Notes under the pieces: model-generated | The model's input: the letters and a program-made list of their open reading frames with translations, nothing else | Told to the model about the DNA's origin: nothing | The model's database searches: none | In this document: positions 1 to 11,903 of the stretch, piece after piece | Layout of the letters: each line of letters starts with the position of its first letter | Numbering within the stretch: the first letter of the stretch is position 1 | Source: Boesenbergia rotunda | Lineage: Eukaryota; Streptophyta; Magnoliopsida; Zingiberales; Zingiberaceae | DNA: 64,000 nucleotides | Direction of reading: 5' to 3' | Assembly (NCBI GenBank): GCA_024364735.1 | Contig: JAGFNQ010005665.1 | Coordinates: 900,174 to 964,173, forward strand | Program-made: the position numbers and the translations under genes

Positions 1-131
1 CACCTCGGCTTGCCACGAGGAAACGCATAAAAAAAGCAAAGCAGGGGAGCATAGGCGAACGCGGCAAGCCACGTCCGCAGGTCCGCAGCGTCGCGTTTGG
101 AGAGGTCCGCAGGAGATCAAATTCGCGTGTG
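1..131. mobile_element. Probable terminal fragment of a Mutator-like element
   Basis: This stretch resembles the outer part of the MULE inverted repeat at 15175-15299. Shared words in the same order are GCCACGAG, an A-rich stretch with AAAGCA, CCACGT and repeated GTCCGCAG, followed by a TA array at 132-145. I infer that it is the end of a related element whose body lies left of the window. The match is by eye and imperfect. Confidence 0.45.
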
Positions 132-299
132 TATATATATATATACCTGATCGGTCACGCAGGCAGATTTCGCACGCGGTCCGCACCATAGCAAACCTCT
201 CTCTCTCTCTATATATATATATATATGAAAATGATCAGCTGCGGACCGATCCCTGCAGACCGCGTGGCAGGTGCTTGATTGGTTTGGTGACCGATCAGG
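132..299. repeat. Short TA arrays with MULE-end-like sequence between them
   Basis: TA runs lie at 132-145 and 211-226. Between and after them are GCGGTCCGCA and CTGCGGACCGAT, the same vocabulary as the MULE termini (CTGCGGAC). The stretch may hold several overlapping element ends; boundaries are not clear. Confidence 0.35.
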
Positions 300-640
300 C
301 CTTGCCTGATCGGCCACCGGAGGCTCGGAGCGTCCCCGACGGGTTCACCCTACCCCCTAGGGTTCATCGCATCCCCCCTGGGTTATAGTTTTGTTTGGGG
401 ACGGCGGCCGAAGGCATCGAAAAGTCACAGGTCGTGTGCTTGATCGGGCACCGGAGGCTCGGGAGCGTCCCCGACGGGTTCACTCGTACCCAACGGGTTC
501 ATCCTACCCCCTAGGGTTCATCGCACCCCCTGGATTATAGTTTTGTTCGGGGCGGCGGCCGAAGGCTGCCGTTGGTGTCGAGAAGTCACAGGTCGTGTGT
601 CTGATTGGTCACCAGACTGATCAGGCATAGGTCTGGTGAC
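300..640 (+). repeat. Two tandem copies of a dispersed repeat core
   Basis: Two diverged copies (about 305-440 and 440-600) each read CACCGGAGGCTCGG, CCCCGACGGGTTCA, CCTAGGGTTCATCGCA, then TATAGTTTTGTT and CGGCGGCCGAAGG. The same core recurs at 15491, 36423, 37845, 51970 and 53961, so this is a family. The two copies here lack the MITE ends seen at 15382 and 37748. Confidence 0.6.
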
Positions 641-681
641 CAATCAAGCGTCAATCCGCACGCGATCCGCAACAAATCATT

Positions 682-683
<2 letters not shown>

Positions 684-758
<75 letters not shown>
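684..758. repeat. TA-dinucleotide microsatellite, about 75 bp
   Basis: Uninterrupted alternating TA, preceded by GATCCGCAACAAATCATTCC. Short ORFs through it are artefacts. Confidence 0.95.
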
Positions 759-759
<1 letters not shown>

Positions 760-762
<3 letters not shown>

Positions 763-1495
763 AAAGTTGCCATTGCCTTGCCGTCTCTCTCGGGTTCATC
801 TTGCCCTTTAACCAACGACAAACTTCCTGTTTTTTATTACAAGAGACAGATTGTTGTCCAAGTAAATTTAATCTTCATTGGCCAATTTATTAAAAAAAAA
901 CTTACCAATCACACTTTTTATATAAAAATTTTATGCTCTTGCTTATATTAAGAAACTATTAAAATTCTAGATAGAGCAGTTAAGGTCTTTGGTTTTTTTA
1001 ATTAAAATAAATTATATTTTAGTCCGCATTGCAAACCGATTTTGATTTTCACCTTCATTAGAAATTTAACAACAATAAAACCAATGACACAGGGAATAAC
1101 CAAACTTCATTGGACTTTCAAATTTACTTTGTATGTCTTTGGGTTTAACAAACAACAATATACTTAAACTTGACACTACTGGCTTATGATCATAAACAAG
1201 TACAATCATGGAATGAACATTTATTTTGCAGATATAACAAATTACCATAAAAAAAGATGCAAGCGTCATTAGAAGACAATAGTTAGCTTCAAAAAAAGAA
1301 ACAAAGCCAAAAGATTGGCAACGAGGCATAAAAAGCATGAGTTGCAAAGAAGCAACTATTTTGTTCGAAAAAGATGGTACGGGCTTAAGGTCATAGCCAA
1401 TCCAAGTACCCAACACAAACCCACCTGATGGAAGCTGAAATAATTCAAAATCACAAAAAATCAAAAAACAATATTCATACGGCAGACATGATCAA
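760..1495. other. AT-rich 3' flank of the tubulin gene
   Basis: No gene is seen. On the minus strand this includes the 3' UTR of the tubulin gene. An open frame at 1066-1464 has no recognisable domain and lies in that UTR, so I do not call it. Confidence 0.5.
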
Positions 1496-3997
1496 TTAGA
1501 AATCCTCGGGTTCTTCCTCATCATCAACACCTTCTGCCCCAACCTCCTCGTAGTCCTTCTCGAGGGCAGCCAAGTCCTCCCGTGCTTCTGAGAACTCACC
1601 TTCTTCCATTCCCTCGCCAACATACCAGTGTACAAAGGCTCGCTTAGCATACATGAGGTCAAATTTGTGGTCGATTCTTGAAAACACCTCAGCGACAGCA
1701 GTGTTGTTGCTGATCATGCACACAGCTCGCTGAACCTTGGCTAGATCGCCTCCGGGCACCACTGTGGGTGGCTGGTAGTTGATACCACACTTAAAACCAG
1801 TAGGGCACCTTCAAAACATGAGAAATAACAGTCAATTGTAAAGCAGAACAGATTCGATCTCATAAAGTTCTGAAGAATTCTGGTAGAGAGGGGCAGGATC
1901 CGACAGAAACTCACCAATCGACAAATTGGACAGTTCTCTTGGTCTTAATGGTTGCAACAGCTGCATTGACATCTTTGGGCACGACATCTCCTCGGTACAT
2001 CAAACAACAAGCCATGTATTTTCCATGCCTTGGGTCACATTTTGCCATCATGCTGGAAGGCTCAAATACAGCATTTGTGATTTCGGGGACAGAAAGTTGC
2101 TCGTGGTAGGCTTTCTCAGCAGAAATGACAGGGGCATACGAGGAGAGCATGAAATGAATTCTAGGGTATGGGACAAGATTGGTTTGAAACTCAGTTATAT
2201 CAACATTAATGGCTCCATCAAACCTCAGAGAGGTGGTCAAAGAAGATATGACCTGAGAAATCAATCTGTTCAAGTTGGTATACGTTGGCCGCTCAATATC
2301 CAGAGACCTTCTGCAGATATCGTAGATTGCCTCATTGTCCAAAAGAATTGCAACATCAGTGTGCTCAAGAAGAGAGTGTGTGGAAAGGACACTGTTATAC
2401 GGCTCCACAACTGCTGTAGATACCTGCGGAAAAAATGTCACGGGATATGTTCACCTTCCCAAGTATGTGTATATACAAAGCAGCTGAATAAAAAAATAGG
2501 CGCCTACAATGAAAGCTAAGCAACTAGACACTAACCATATAACTACATAAGGTTTGTGCAGGTGGAAGTTAAATAATTTTACTTATGAAGATCGCTATTT
2601 CGTTTTAGGTTACTCAGACCACAACTACCAAGATGCAGATATCAGTCTGTAACATCAGGAGCTCCACACTAAAATGTCATATATATTCAAAGGAAATTTG
2701 CAAGGACAAATGAATGTACTGACTGCAATTTGTAAGAAAATAATTTACAAGAACCTAAGGCTACATAATAACATGCAATCTGAAGGTACAAGCGCGAACC
2801 TACTAGACAACAACCAACAAGACAAATATTTAATCTAAAACTAAGGATGCCTGCACAAAAATTTTCAAATACCTGAGGAGAAGGGTAGATTGTGAAACCA
2901 AGTTTTGACTTCTTGCCATAATCCACAGATAGCCTTTCCAAAAGCAAGGAACCCAAACCAGATCCGGTACCGCCACCAACAGCATTGAAGACTAAAAACC
3001 CTTGTAACCCAGTGCAGTTGTCAGCTAGTTTCCTGACGCGATCGAGGCAGAGATCGACAATTTCCTTTCCCACTGAATGTCACAAAGAGAATCGAGGATA
3101 AAATTACAAACAAATGTTGTAATAGCAAGGAGAGGACTCAAGGACATGTAAGATGGGTGTATCTACCTGTGTAGTGACCCCTGGCAAAGTTATTAGCGGC
3201 ATCCTCCTTCCCAGAGATGAGCTGCTCCGGATGGAAGAGTTGGCGATAAGCTCCAGTTCTAACTTCGTCGATGACAGTCGGCTCCAGATCGACAAAGATG
3301 GCTCTTGGCACATGCTTCCCAGCACCAGTTTCACTGAAGAAGGTATTGAAGGCGTCGCAGGCCACTCCTTCACTAGAATCACTAAAGAAGGCGACCAAAA
3401 CGTTAGACAAGAAACAAAAATCCATCTTAACTGAAATTATCGCAGGAAATCGCGCTTCTGTTGTTCCAGGTACAACTAGGAAAGAGGATCACAAGTAACT
3501 GCATGTTCCTTATCTACGAAACATCACGAAAATATACATTTTTTATACGTGAGCCCAAGAAAAGTGAAATAGTTGAGGACCCAATAGACGGAAATGATCA
3601 TCCCAAACAGATCCGGAGAAAAGATCAACAATTCACACCATTTCATAAAAACCATTTCCAGGGTCGACCCGATTTGAAAGAACCCCCTAGATATCAAAAC
3701 GCATCTAATTTTCTTCCGAGTTAAAACCGTCAACCCAAATCTGAAAGACAACCCTAGATCTATCTATGCCAGAGACCGAAAACGCATCTAATTCTTTTCC
3801 CATTCAAACTCAGAGATCTACTGACTAAAAAATAAAAAATAAAACAAGATCTAACAACACAGCGCTTGCAGTAACAGAGGTCACCTCGACATTATGCCAT
3901 CGGGTTGGATGCCGTGTTCGAGACAGTAGAGTTCCCAGCAGGCATTCCCGACCTGGATCCCGGCCTGACCGATGTGAATACTTATGATCTCCCTCAT
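1496..3997 (-). CDS. TUA: Alpha-tubulin, five exons, 449 aa
   Basis: This is the alpha subunit of the tubulin dimer, the GTP-binding building block of microtubules in the cytoplasm. Exons on the minus strand are 3997-3885, 3381-3167, 3072-2873, 2423-1915 and 1808-1496; all junctions have GT/AG borders and the frame closes exactly (1350 nt with stop). The protein starts MREIISIHIGQAG, carries the GTP loop GGGTGSG and the catalytic glutamate context DITEFQTNLVPYP, and keeps full family length (about 450 aa). The start is the only Met that gives the invariant MREI N-terminus; an upstream in-frame Met at 4138 would add 47 residues foreign to the family. Two oddities: position 40, an acetylated Lys in many alpha-tubulins, is Ser (SSDSS), and the tail ends in Phe (EPEDF) rather than Tyr. 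No disabling change is seen. Confidence 0.96.
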
Positions 3998-4230
3998 CGC
4001 TTCTCTTCGCCTCTCGCCGGCGACGAACCCTAGAAATCTATACGGATCGGCGAGGAGACGCAAACCCGGAAGGTACACGAGACTCAGAGAGCGGATAGCT
4101 AATGTGCTGATTCCATCGGATTTAATAATTGCTTTCAAGTCCGAGAACCGTTGAGCCCCACGATCCGAGGATGAGCAAACCTAGAACTTCTCGATTTGTC
4201 TTCAAAGACGAAAATACCCTCCAGATATGG

Positions 4231-4238
4231 ACTTATAT
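4231..4238 (-). promoter_or_regulatory. Candidate TATA box of the tubulin gene
   Basis: ATATAAGT on the minus strand lies about 235 bp upstream of the tubulin start codon. It would give a 5' leader of roughly 200 nt, which is plausible for a plant gene. Position and sequence only. Confidence 0.4.
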
Positions 4239-4889
4239 GGAAAACAAAATAAAATTTTGTATGGAGATCAATTAATATTAAAACATCCTAAATATCCTAA
4301 ATGATTCATCATTTCGATGAATAAATATAAATAGATATAGTATGAAGATATTTTACTTAGAATTTTTTTATATAAAAAAATTAAATATCTAATAAGATAT
4401 TATCTATTTATTAAAAATTAATCTCAAATTTATTAAATTAATGACTTGTAAAATTATTAATTGTGTAACACTTAATGTCCAATAATTTACACGTGTATTG
4501 AAGATAATCAGGTCCTTCAGTAATAAATAAGGGATTTGAATATCACTAAAGATAATTTTAAAATTATCTAATCAATTTCATTTTTTTTCTTCATATTCGT
4601 TTGTGTCTATTCCTTGATTACAATCAATTAAAAATTTAATTTATGTTTAAAAAATTAATGCTATATCATATTAAAATAATATATTCTAGGATAGGGATAT
4701 AATAAAAAAAAATTAAATGAGTATATGATCTAATTTCATAACATTTCGAAGTCTTTAAATTCATCCGTATTAACGATTAAAATCAATCGAAAAATTAATT
4801 CAAAATAATATAGAATTAGATATATTATTGGTTTAGAAATTATTCAACAATATAATTATTCCGGAAATAAATGACATAGATAATGAGTC
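4239..4889. other. AT-rich intergenic DNA
   Basis: Very AT-rich with no coding frame or clear repeat structure. Confidence 0.5.
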
Positions 4890-5620
4890 ACTAAAATGCA
4901 GCCCAAGATAACAACTACGAGAGGAGGACAACGACGCTTGTGAAGTTAACACGAGCGTAAAAGGGATGCACCGGAAGAATTTCCGATGAAGCCCTCTCCG
5001 ACGCTCAAGTAAGAAATCTCTCTTTTGAGGAGGATAAACAAAGAACCAAAAAATTCGAGTCCAGAAATCTTACACCCATACTTGGGTGCTAAGCATCTTA
5101 TATACCTGACGTCTTTCTCCCCATGTGTTTCCACCTCTCCCCCCCACATTTAATGGTCGTTGATTATTGGACAACTGTTCACCTCTCCCTGATGGCTGGT
5201 AATGGCTATCATGTTATTAAGTCCATTATTACACGCATTACAGGTAATCACTGCTCACTAAGTTTCCTGTTCTGAAAAGGGAGAGAGTACTTGAAGCTTT
5301 GTCTTCTTATCCCTAAGCCGTTATTTGGGCTCTACTCTCCTAAGTTAGTCTCGGGGTCTTACCTTCTAGGCTGAGTCCGAGAACCTTCATCATTTCCCCG
5401 AGAGAGCCTCGGAGCCCAAGCTCCTGGTTTGGCCTCGGGGTCTTTCCTCCATTCTCCCAAGATGGTCTCGAGGGCCTGAGCGCCCGGTCGATCTAGGAGT
5501 CTTCCTCATTCTCCCGAGGTAGCCTCGGAAGCTCAACTTCCATGGCCTATAGCCTAGTCGACACTGTCACGTAATTTTTTTGTGTCATGTGTACTCCCCG
5601 ATCTCTCATCCCTATCACAA
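4890..5620 (-). mobile_element. Probable solo LTR or LTR fragment, minus orientation
   Basis: This GC-richer island sits in AT-rich DNA. On the minus strand it has TATATAAG at 5104-5097, followed by a leader-like stretch and GAGCGTCGGAGAGGGCTTCATC, as in plant LTR promoters. The upstream half (5320-5540) contains about three diverged copies of a roughly 60-bp unit with CCTCGGGGTCTT and CATTCTCCC. I found no coding sequence, matching second LTR or target duplication, so the borders are approximate. Confidence 0.45.
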
Positions 5621-7912
5621 GTATAATAATATTTTAATCGATTAATACATCCTAACAATTTATTAGGATAAGTACAAATATTAATGAGTAAAAATAGATT
5701 TGGAAACATGATCTAATCATTTTAAAATTTATGTACATGGTTTAACCTCGGCTATCTATTCAGTAATTTGTCATTTTTTCAACGAGGACTAATCATTTAA
5801 ATAATATCATATTCAATTCAAAATAGCAAAATATTTATAATTTGAAATGTTAAATATTTTAATAACAATCCGTTTACGCCGTATTTTGATATTCGGGAAG
5901 GGTGCCTCTGCAATTTGGGTGGCAAATGAGTGCTAAAGTATAAAAACGGAGACGAATTCAAATTAAAAGTTCGATAAACGGGGGACCGACTATGTGGCGG
6001 GAGCACGTGACGGCTGAGCGGTTGCTTCAGATAGAATCCCGGGATGACGTGGAACCGATCTCAGCCGTCCCTTAGCGCGTGTTAGAGATGACTCGGTGAA
6101 ATTAGGGTTTGCCCACGTGCCAGGTATAATTTATAGTTGCAGGTCGACCCTAGTTATTGAATTTTTTATATTTACTTATTAAAAACTTTATTGAGGTAGA
6201 ATTTTTTATAAAGCTCGATTAATAATATTGTTATTCCTATATATTAGATTAAATTTATATTTTTTATTTAAATATAATGCTAATAATTTAAAATTATATA
6301 AATTACTATGTTTTATATATTTAAATAAAATAATTGTAATTAAATTTTATATGTTAATAATAAAATATTTATAAATTGGTCGTGAAATGATAAAAAAATT
6401 ATAATTGATCACTTTTATTTTTGAAGATGAACATACCTTCAATTGAACCGTAAAAGCACATGATTTTGATCAAAATGTTCATCCTAAGATTAATAAGCTC
6501 ACAAGATCAAAATATCGGTTATAAAAAATACAAGTTAGCTAAATGTCATGATAAATATGTGAGGTCAAAGAGTTCGTCTCGGAATTAATCGGCTCACAAT
6601 ATCTTATTATTAAAAAATATATAAGTTAAGTGGATGTCATGATAAGTGATTCGAATTTGGTCATGTAATTTTTATAACAAGGGACCTTTTCAAGGATGAA
6701 TTGACTATAATTTTACTTAAAAAAAATAAAATTTAATGTTTTTTTTTCATTTTGAACCATAAAGATTAGATATAAATTTGTTTTTAAAAAATGATGAATA
6801 ATATAATAATCGACTCATCCGTCCCATAAAATTTTTCTATCGATCATTAGGATAAATAAAAAAAAACGTTCATGAAAGTCCAAAAGTCAATTAATTTGAA
6901 GAAATTTTTTTTATAAAATGTATCTTGGAAATCAAATTATAATGTCTCAGCGATAACTTAATGCCCCTATCGGGACTATAACGCAGAATTTTGCATGGAT
7001 GTTGTGGTTATAAAATCATAATTAAGTAGCAATACAAGTATAATTATATGATTGTGAATTGTAACCGTCTAATTATGATTTTACAGTTATCCGATTGCAG
7101 TTAGAAACTTCTACATTTTTTTCTTGATTTATTTATTTTTAATTTGGTTCATGAATAGAGGAATATTTTTAAATATAATATATATTTTGGTAATTGAAAC
7201 ATAATATACTTGACTGGAATTTGAAAAAGCTAAATGCTTAGTTCAATAAATTATTGCCCATTTTTAACTGACCAATTCTAACACGTTTGTGATTAAGCAT
7301 TTTCATAAAAGATCCAAAATTCTTTCTTTAAATACTGAAGTTTTATTTTGTGTTTTGTAGATGCCATAGAAGTTTATGATATTTTTTGTGGAATGCAATT
7401 GTAACAAATAGAATAAAAGAAAGAACAAAAGAATCATAAAAATAGATATCAAAAATCATAACTCATCCAAAAATAGAAATATACCATCTAATAATAAATA
7501 GAAGCATAGTATCTAACACGAGAACATAACAAATTTTAATTTGCTATGTATATAATCTAATATTAGATAACATAATTATATTAACTAAATTTATAGTCTC
7601 ACGGTAGGAAATCAAAATAACACATTTAAAAGTGTAAACTCAAAACATCGGACTGTGAACTCAAAACAACACAAAAAAATTACACAAACAACAAAAAAAA
7701 TAATTACACTACACAAACAAATTACACTACCAGCATCAGACTGTAACAACACAAACAAAAAATTACAGTAAATAAATTACAGAATCAGACTGTGTATAAG
7801 AAATGAAGCAGAAACAACATAAAGATTTTAGCTTTTACCAGCAACATAAAGATGCAACAAACAAATTACTCAAACAACAAAATTTTTTTTAGCTTTTACC
7901 ATACCAGCAGAC
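5621..7912. other. AT-rich intergenic DNA with a diverged duplication
   Basis: No gene is supported. Two diverged copies of about 100 bp at roughly 6476-6556 and 6568-6645 share GTTCRTC, ATTAAT, GGCTCACAA and ATGTCATGATAA. The last 300 bp is AC-rich and leads into the MULE end at 7913. Confidence 0.4.
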
Positions 7913-8405
7913 CGCAGTGCCGAGGGATGGGGAGGTGTCGGCACGAGCTCAAGGTCTCCGAGGGTTGCGGGAGGCAAGGGCGAGGCTCGTGGGCGGGGGG
8001 GGGGGGGGGGGGGGGGGGGGGGAGGGGGAGTGAATCGCCGGCGCGAGGGATCCTCTTGTTTCGCCTAGGGTTTCCGCTCGTCGCTCGCGGTCTCGGCAGC
8101 GACGCAGGATCCTAGCGCAGTCCCGAGGGATGGGGAGGCGTCGGCATGAGCTGAAGATCTCCGAGGGCTGTGGGACGCGAGGGCGAGGGCGAGGGCGAGG
8201 GCGAGGGTTCGCTGCGAGAAAGAGGGCTGGCGGGCGGGCGCGAGGAGTGGAGTCGCGAAAATTTCACGCTGCGATTACCTTTTTGCCCTAGTTCCTCTCT
8301 GTCGGCCAGTGTGCGTTGTCACGTTGGCTTCGGTCCGTAACTTAGCGATCAGCCACGTAGGACGTCCGCAGCAGGTTCGCAGTAAATGTCCGCACCCGAT
8401 CGAAA

Positions 8406-8410
<5 letters not shown>
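7913..8410. mobile_element. End of a second Mutator-like element, with an internal 200-bp duplication
   Basis: The last 200 bp has CGAGGGCGAGGG repeats, a CACGTAGGACGTCCGCAGCAGG stretch and then the TA array at 8411, the same order as the right end of the MULE at 15061-15300. A segment beginning CCGAGGGATGGGGAGG appears twice, near 7920 and 8122, with GTCGGCACGAGCT and TCTCCGAGGG in both. I infer a related but distinct element end abutting the left end of the full MULE. Confidence 0.5.
7995..8022. repeat. Poly-G tract, 28 bases
   Basis: An unbroken run of 28 G on the plus strand within the MULE end. Its exact length is likely unreliable in any assembly. Confidence 0.9.

Positions 8411-8448
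<38 letters not shown>
8411..8448. repeat. TA microsatellite at the left border of the full MULE
   Basis: About 19 TA units lie directly between the end of the element at 7913-8410 and the left inverted repeat that starts AGTGAGTCTC at 8450. Confidence 0.95.
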
Positions 8449-8449
<1 letters not shown>

Positions 8450-8451
<2 letters not shown>

Positions 8452-8895
8452 TGAGTCTCTGCTGCGGACTCAAGGCTGCGGACTGCTGCGGACTGCTGAC
8501 GTGGATTGCAAACCTCGCGCTGACTGGGTTTTGCTGCTTTATTTTCGCTCGTCTCTCGTGGCACGAGCTATTGGTTTCGCCCGCAGCCCTCCAAAACCCA
8601 TCGACGCATCGACGCAGCGCAAACCCTAGCCGAAACCGGCGATTCCCTCGCCCTCGCCCTCGCCCTCGCGTCCTGCGGCCCTCGCCCTCGCCCTCGCGTC
8701 CTGCTGCCCTCGGCACCTGCGGCCCTCGCGTCCTGCTGCCCTCGGCTCCTGCGGCCCTCGCCTCCTGCTGCCCTCGCACTCGCCTCCTGCGTCCCTCGCC
8801 TCCTGCAGCCCTCGCACTCGCCTCCTGCGGCCCTCGCCTCCTGCTGCCCTCGCACTCGCCTCCTGCGGCCCTCGCACTCGCCTCCTGCAGCCCCA
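8450..8895 (+). repeat. Left terminal inverted repeat of the MULE
   Basis: The outer 190 bp mirrors 15110-15299. The inner 255 bp (8640-8895) is a tandem array of CCCTCGC and CTCCTGCGGC units, longer than in the right repeat. It contains AAACCCTAG, common in plant 5' leaders. A leader exon ending GAGTGAAG with a GT donor at 8939 suggests that transposase transcription starts in the repeat and that the first intron ends shortly before 9473. Confidence 0.85.
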
Positions 8896-9472
8896 CTGTA
8901 TATCAGCTTGCTCCAGCCCTCTTGAGTTTGGAGTGAAGGTATTTTCGTACTTTTCTAATTCATTGTTTTATTTTCTTGAAACTTCATATGAATATGGCAA
9001 TGACGGAGGTGGAGACGGGCTCAAAGACCTATCTGTTGCATCATTTTTCTTTGAATTTGAAGATAACTCTATTTAGTAAGCCATCAACTAATATTAACTG
9101 TTTAGTAAGCCACCCCTGTTTGTGTTGTTACAGTGTCTGTTTGTAAGTTTTGATTGTATTTAGTTTCCTGCCAAAAATCTAATTCTGTTTTGATTTGTGA
9201 GAATTGTAATTTAATAGTTAACTGTAATTTTAAGCTAACTGTAATTTTGATTTGCTGCCAAAAATCTAATTCTGTTCTATAACTCTGTTTACTGTTAGTT
9301 GTTTGAAAATAGCTCTGTTTTAGTTTGAAAATAGCTTTGTTTTAGTTTCTGTTCTGATTTCTTATAAAGAAATGTTTTAGTTTCAAGTTAACTGTAATTT
9401 TTAATTTATGAGAAGTAATTTTTTTTATTTTTCTACTTATCTATTGTCTAATATAATGCGAGAAGGCCAGAA
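8896..9472 (+). other. MULE 5' region, probable leader intron
   Basis: T-rich sequence with several near copies of CTGTTTTAGTTTGAAAATAG and AACTGTAATTTT. No coding frame. A splice donor at 8939 and T-richness fit a 5' UTR intron, but I did not fix the acceptor. Confidence 0.4.
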
Positions 9473-11903
9473 ATGGAAGAAAATACAGTTGATGATCAAG
9501 AATATATTCCTCAAGTTTCAGATGAACGAAAGCCTAAAATTGGAATGGAATTCTCGTCACTAGAAGAGGCATATTCATTCTACAACCAATATGCACGAGA
9601 AGCTGGATTTAGTTCAAGGATGCACACAAGTAAAAAAAATAAGATAACAAATGAAGTGACGTGGAAACAAATTGTATGCTTTAAAGAAGGTCATACAGAT
9701 TTAATGCGGTGGAATAAACATGCAAAATCTGATCAAGTGACAAGGGAAAGAGCACGTGGCACAGTTAGAACGGGTTGCAAGTCAAATATTGCATTCGTCA
9801 AGAAACAAACTGGACCTAATTGGGTTGTCAGTAACTTCATAGAAATCCACAATCATCCACTCTCTACTCCATCAAAGGTACATTTGCTACGCTCGCACCG
9901 TAATATTTCTGCAGCCAAGAGAACATTGACAAAATAATTTTCAAAGGCTAATATACCAACTTGTCAACAAATGCGATTATTGGAGATAGAGTATGGGGGG
10001 CCTGAAGGGGTAGGTTGTACAGAAAAAGATATTAGAAATTTGGAAAGAAATCAAAGAGAAGAACAAAAGGGTATTGATGCTGAAACACTTATCGAGTTTT
10101 TTACAGCTGAGCAAGAGAAAAATCCAGCTTTTTTCTTTGATTACGAGACTGATTCAGATAACAAATTTAGCAGGTGTTTCTGGGCTGATCATATATCAAG
10201 GAGGGCATATAGTGTATTTGGTGATATTGTTGTATTTGATACAACATATAACACCAATAAATATGGCTTGATTTTGGCTTCATTTGTAGGAGTTAATCAT
10301 CATCATCAAACAATTCTTTTTGGTTGTGGATTTCTGAGTGATGAGAAAACTGATTCATTTGTTTGGTTACTTAAGAAGTTTATAGAATCCATGCCTAAAG
10401 GTCCACCAAACGTTATTATCACTGATCAGGATCCTGCTATGACAAAAGCCATTGCACAAGTTTTTCCTCAAACAGTGCATCGATATTGTTTATGGCACAT
10501 ATTGAACAAATTTCCAGAAAAATTACCCCCTTTGACTTTCCGAAACCACTATCAAAGCATAAAGAATGTTATTGCAAATTCTACAACCCCAGATGATTTT
10601 GAAAAGTCATGGGAAGAGACTATCAAATGTGCTAATTTGGAGAATAATGATTGGTTATCCTTGATGTATGAATTGCGACACAGATGGGTGCCAGTATATT
10701 TTAGCCATGTATTTTGTGCTGGAATGACAAGTAGCCAAAGATCTGAAGGTTCCCATGCATTTTTTAAGAGATATGTCTCAAACAAGAACTCTTTGATGGA
10801 TTTTATCACCCGTTTTAATAGAGCACTGAGACACCAAAGACACAATGAGCTAGTTGCGGATCATATTGATATGAATGAGTATCCCAATACTCATTCAAAC
10901 TGGCCAATGGAAACCCAAATGGTTAAGATCTACACAAAAAAAAATGGCTAGAGTTTCAAAGTGAAGTGAGCAAGAGTCATGCTTATGATCTGCAACAGGA
11001 ATTTACAGAAGTTAACTTAGTGGTTTACCATGTGATGAAATATCAAAGTTCTTCTTCTTCCAAACCAAGGGTGCTCACACATGACAAACTAACAAACTAC
11101 ATATCGTGTAGCTGCACGAAATTTGAGTTTGAGGGCATTCCATGCAGACATATGTTAGCTTTTTTCCGTATCAACCAAGTGTTTCATTTGCCTGATAGAT
11201 ATATACTCAAACGATGGACAAGAGATGCAAAAGTTGGAGCAATATATACTTTGAGGGAGCAAAATTTCATTGATGATCAAGATCCAAATAGGTTTTTAAT
11301 GTCAAGACACTCCAGATTATCCTATAAAGCTTCAGTATTAATTGATGATGCATCTTTGACTAATGAGGGGACAACATTCTTGGATGAACAATTCGATTGC
11401 ATCTACAAGAAAATTCAAGAGATGAACAATAGCAAAACATGCCTTGATAAAAGTCAAAGAAAGAAATCCATGGAGAAGAGCCTTGGTATTATGGATCCTT
11501 CTTCAGTAAGAACAAAGGGATGTGGGAAGAGATTGAAATCATCGAAGGAGAAATCAACCTCCAATTCTAGACTATGTCATGGATGTGGACATCGAGGAGT
11601 ATCTCATGACAAGCGTAATTGTCCAAATTTACATCAAGGGTAGGTGTTCATTAATGTTATAGTACTATTATAATGTTCCTTCCAAATTCAAATTTACTTT
11701 ATATGATAATGTTTTAATTAACAGATCAACTGAAGATAATAATCGTAACAGTGTTGACGACACATATGAACCAGATTTCCCACCAGATTTGGCATCTATA
11801 GATGGTATTGTCAAAATTTTAATTTGTTAAATTATAGTGGTTTATTGATAAAATAAAGTTAATAATTATCTTTATTGTTACAGGTTCTAACAACAAGCGC
11901 TAG
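9473..11903 (+). pseudogene. FAR1/FHY3-like MULE transposase, interrupted by one stop and one frameshift
   Basis: The family comprises MURA-type transposases and the FAR1 transcription factors derived from them. Domains in order: N-terminal FAR1 DNA-binding zinc module (GMEFSSLEEAYSFYNQYARE to EIHNHPL); MULE DDE core with Asp in VVFDTTYN (10238), Asp in IITDQDPAM (10424) and the SQRSEGSHAFFK region near 10745; a SWIM zinc finger CSCTKFEFEGIPCRHM (about 11107-11154); and a C-terminal CHGCGHRGVSHDKRNC cluster. An in-frame TAA at 9935 splits the gene after the FAR1 domain. At 10933-10942 a run of nine A is one base short, shifting the frame before the SWIM region. Past the TAG at 11641, GT/AG introns 11640-11724 and 11805-11883 would give two short exons (11725-11804, 11884-11903) ending at a TAG at 11901. 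The homopolymer break could be a sequencing error; the TAA is less likely to be one. Confidence 0.88.

Noticed and set aside
636..893. Open frame through the TA array (poly Tyr-Ile)
   Set aside because: Coding appearance comes only from the microsatellite.
1926..2519. Plus-strand 197-codon frame over the tubulin exon
   Set aside because: Shadow of exon 4 of alpha-tubulin on the minus strand; no family resemblance.
8342..8896. Arg/Gly/Ala-rich frame in the left MULE repeat
   Set aside because: Translation of GC-rich tandem units in an inverted repeat; the mirror frame appears at 14980-15279.
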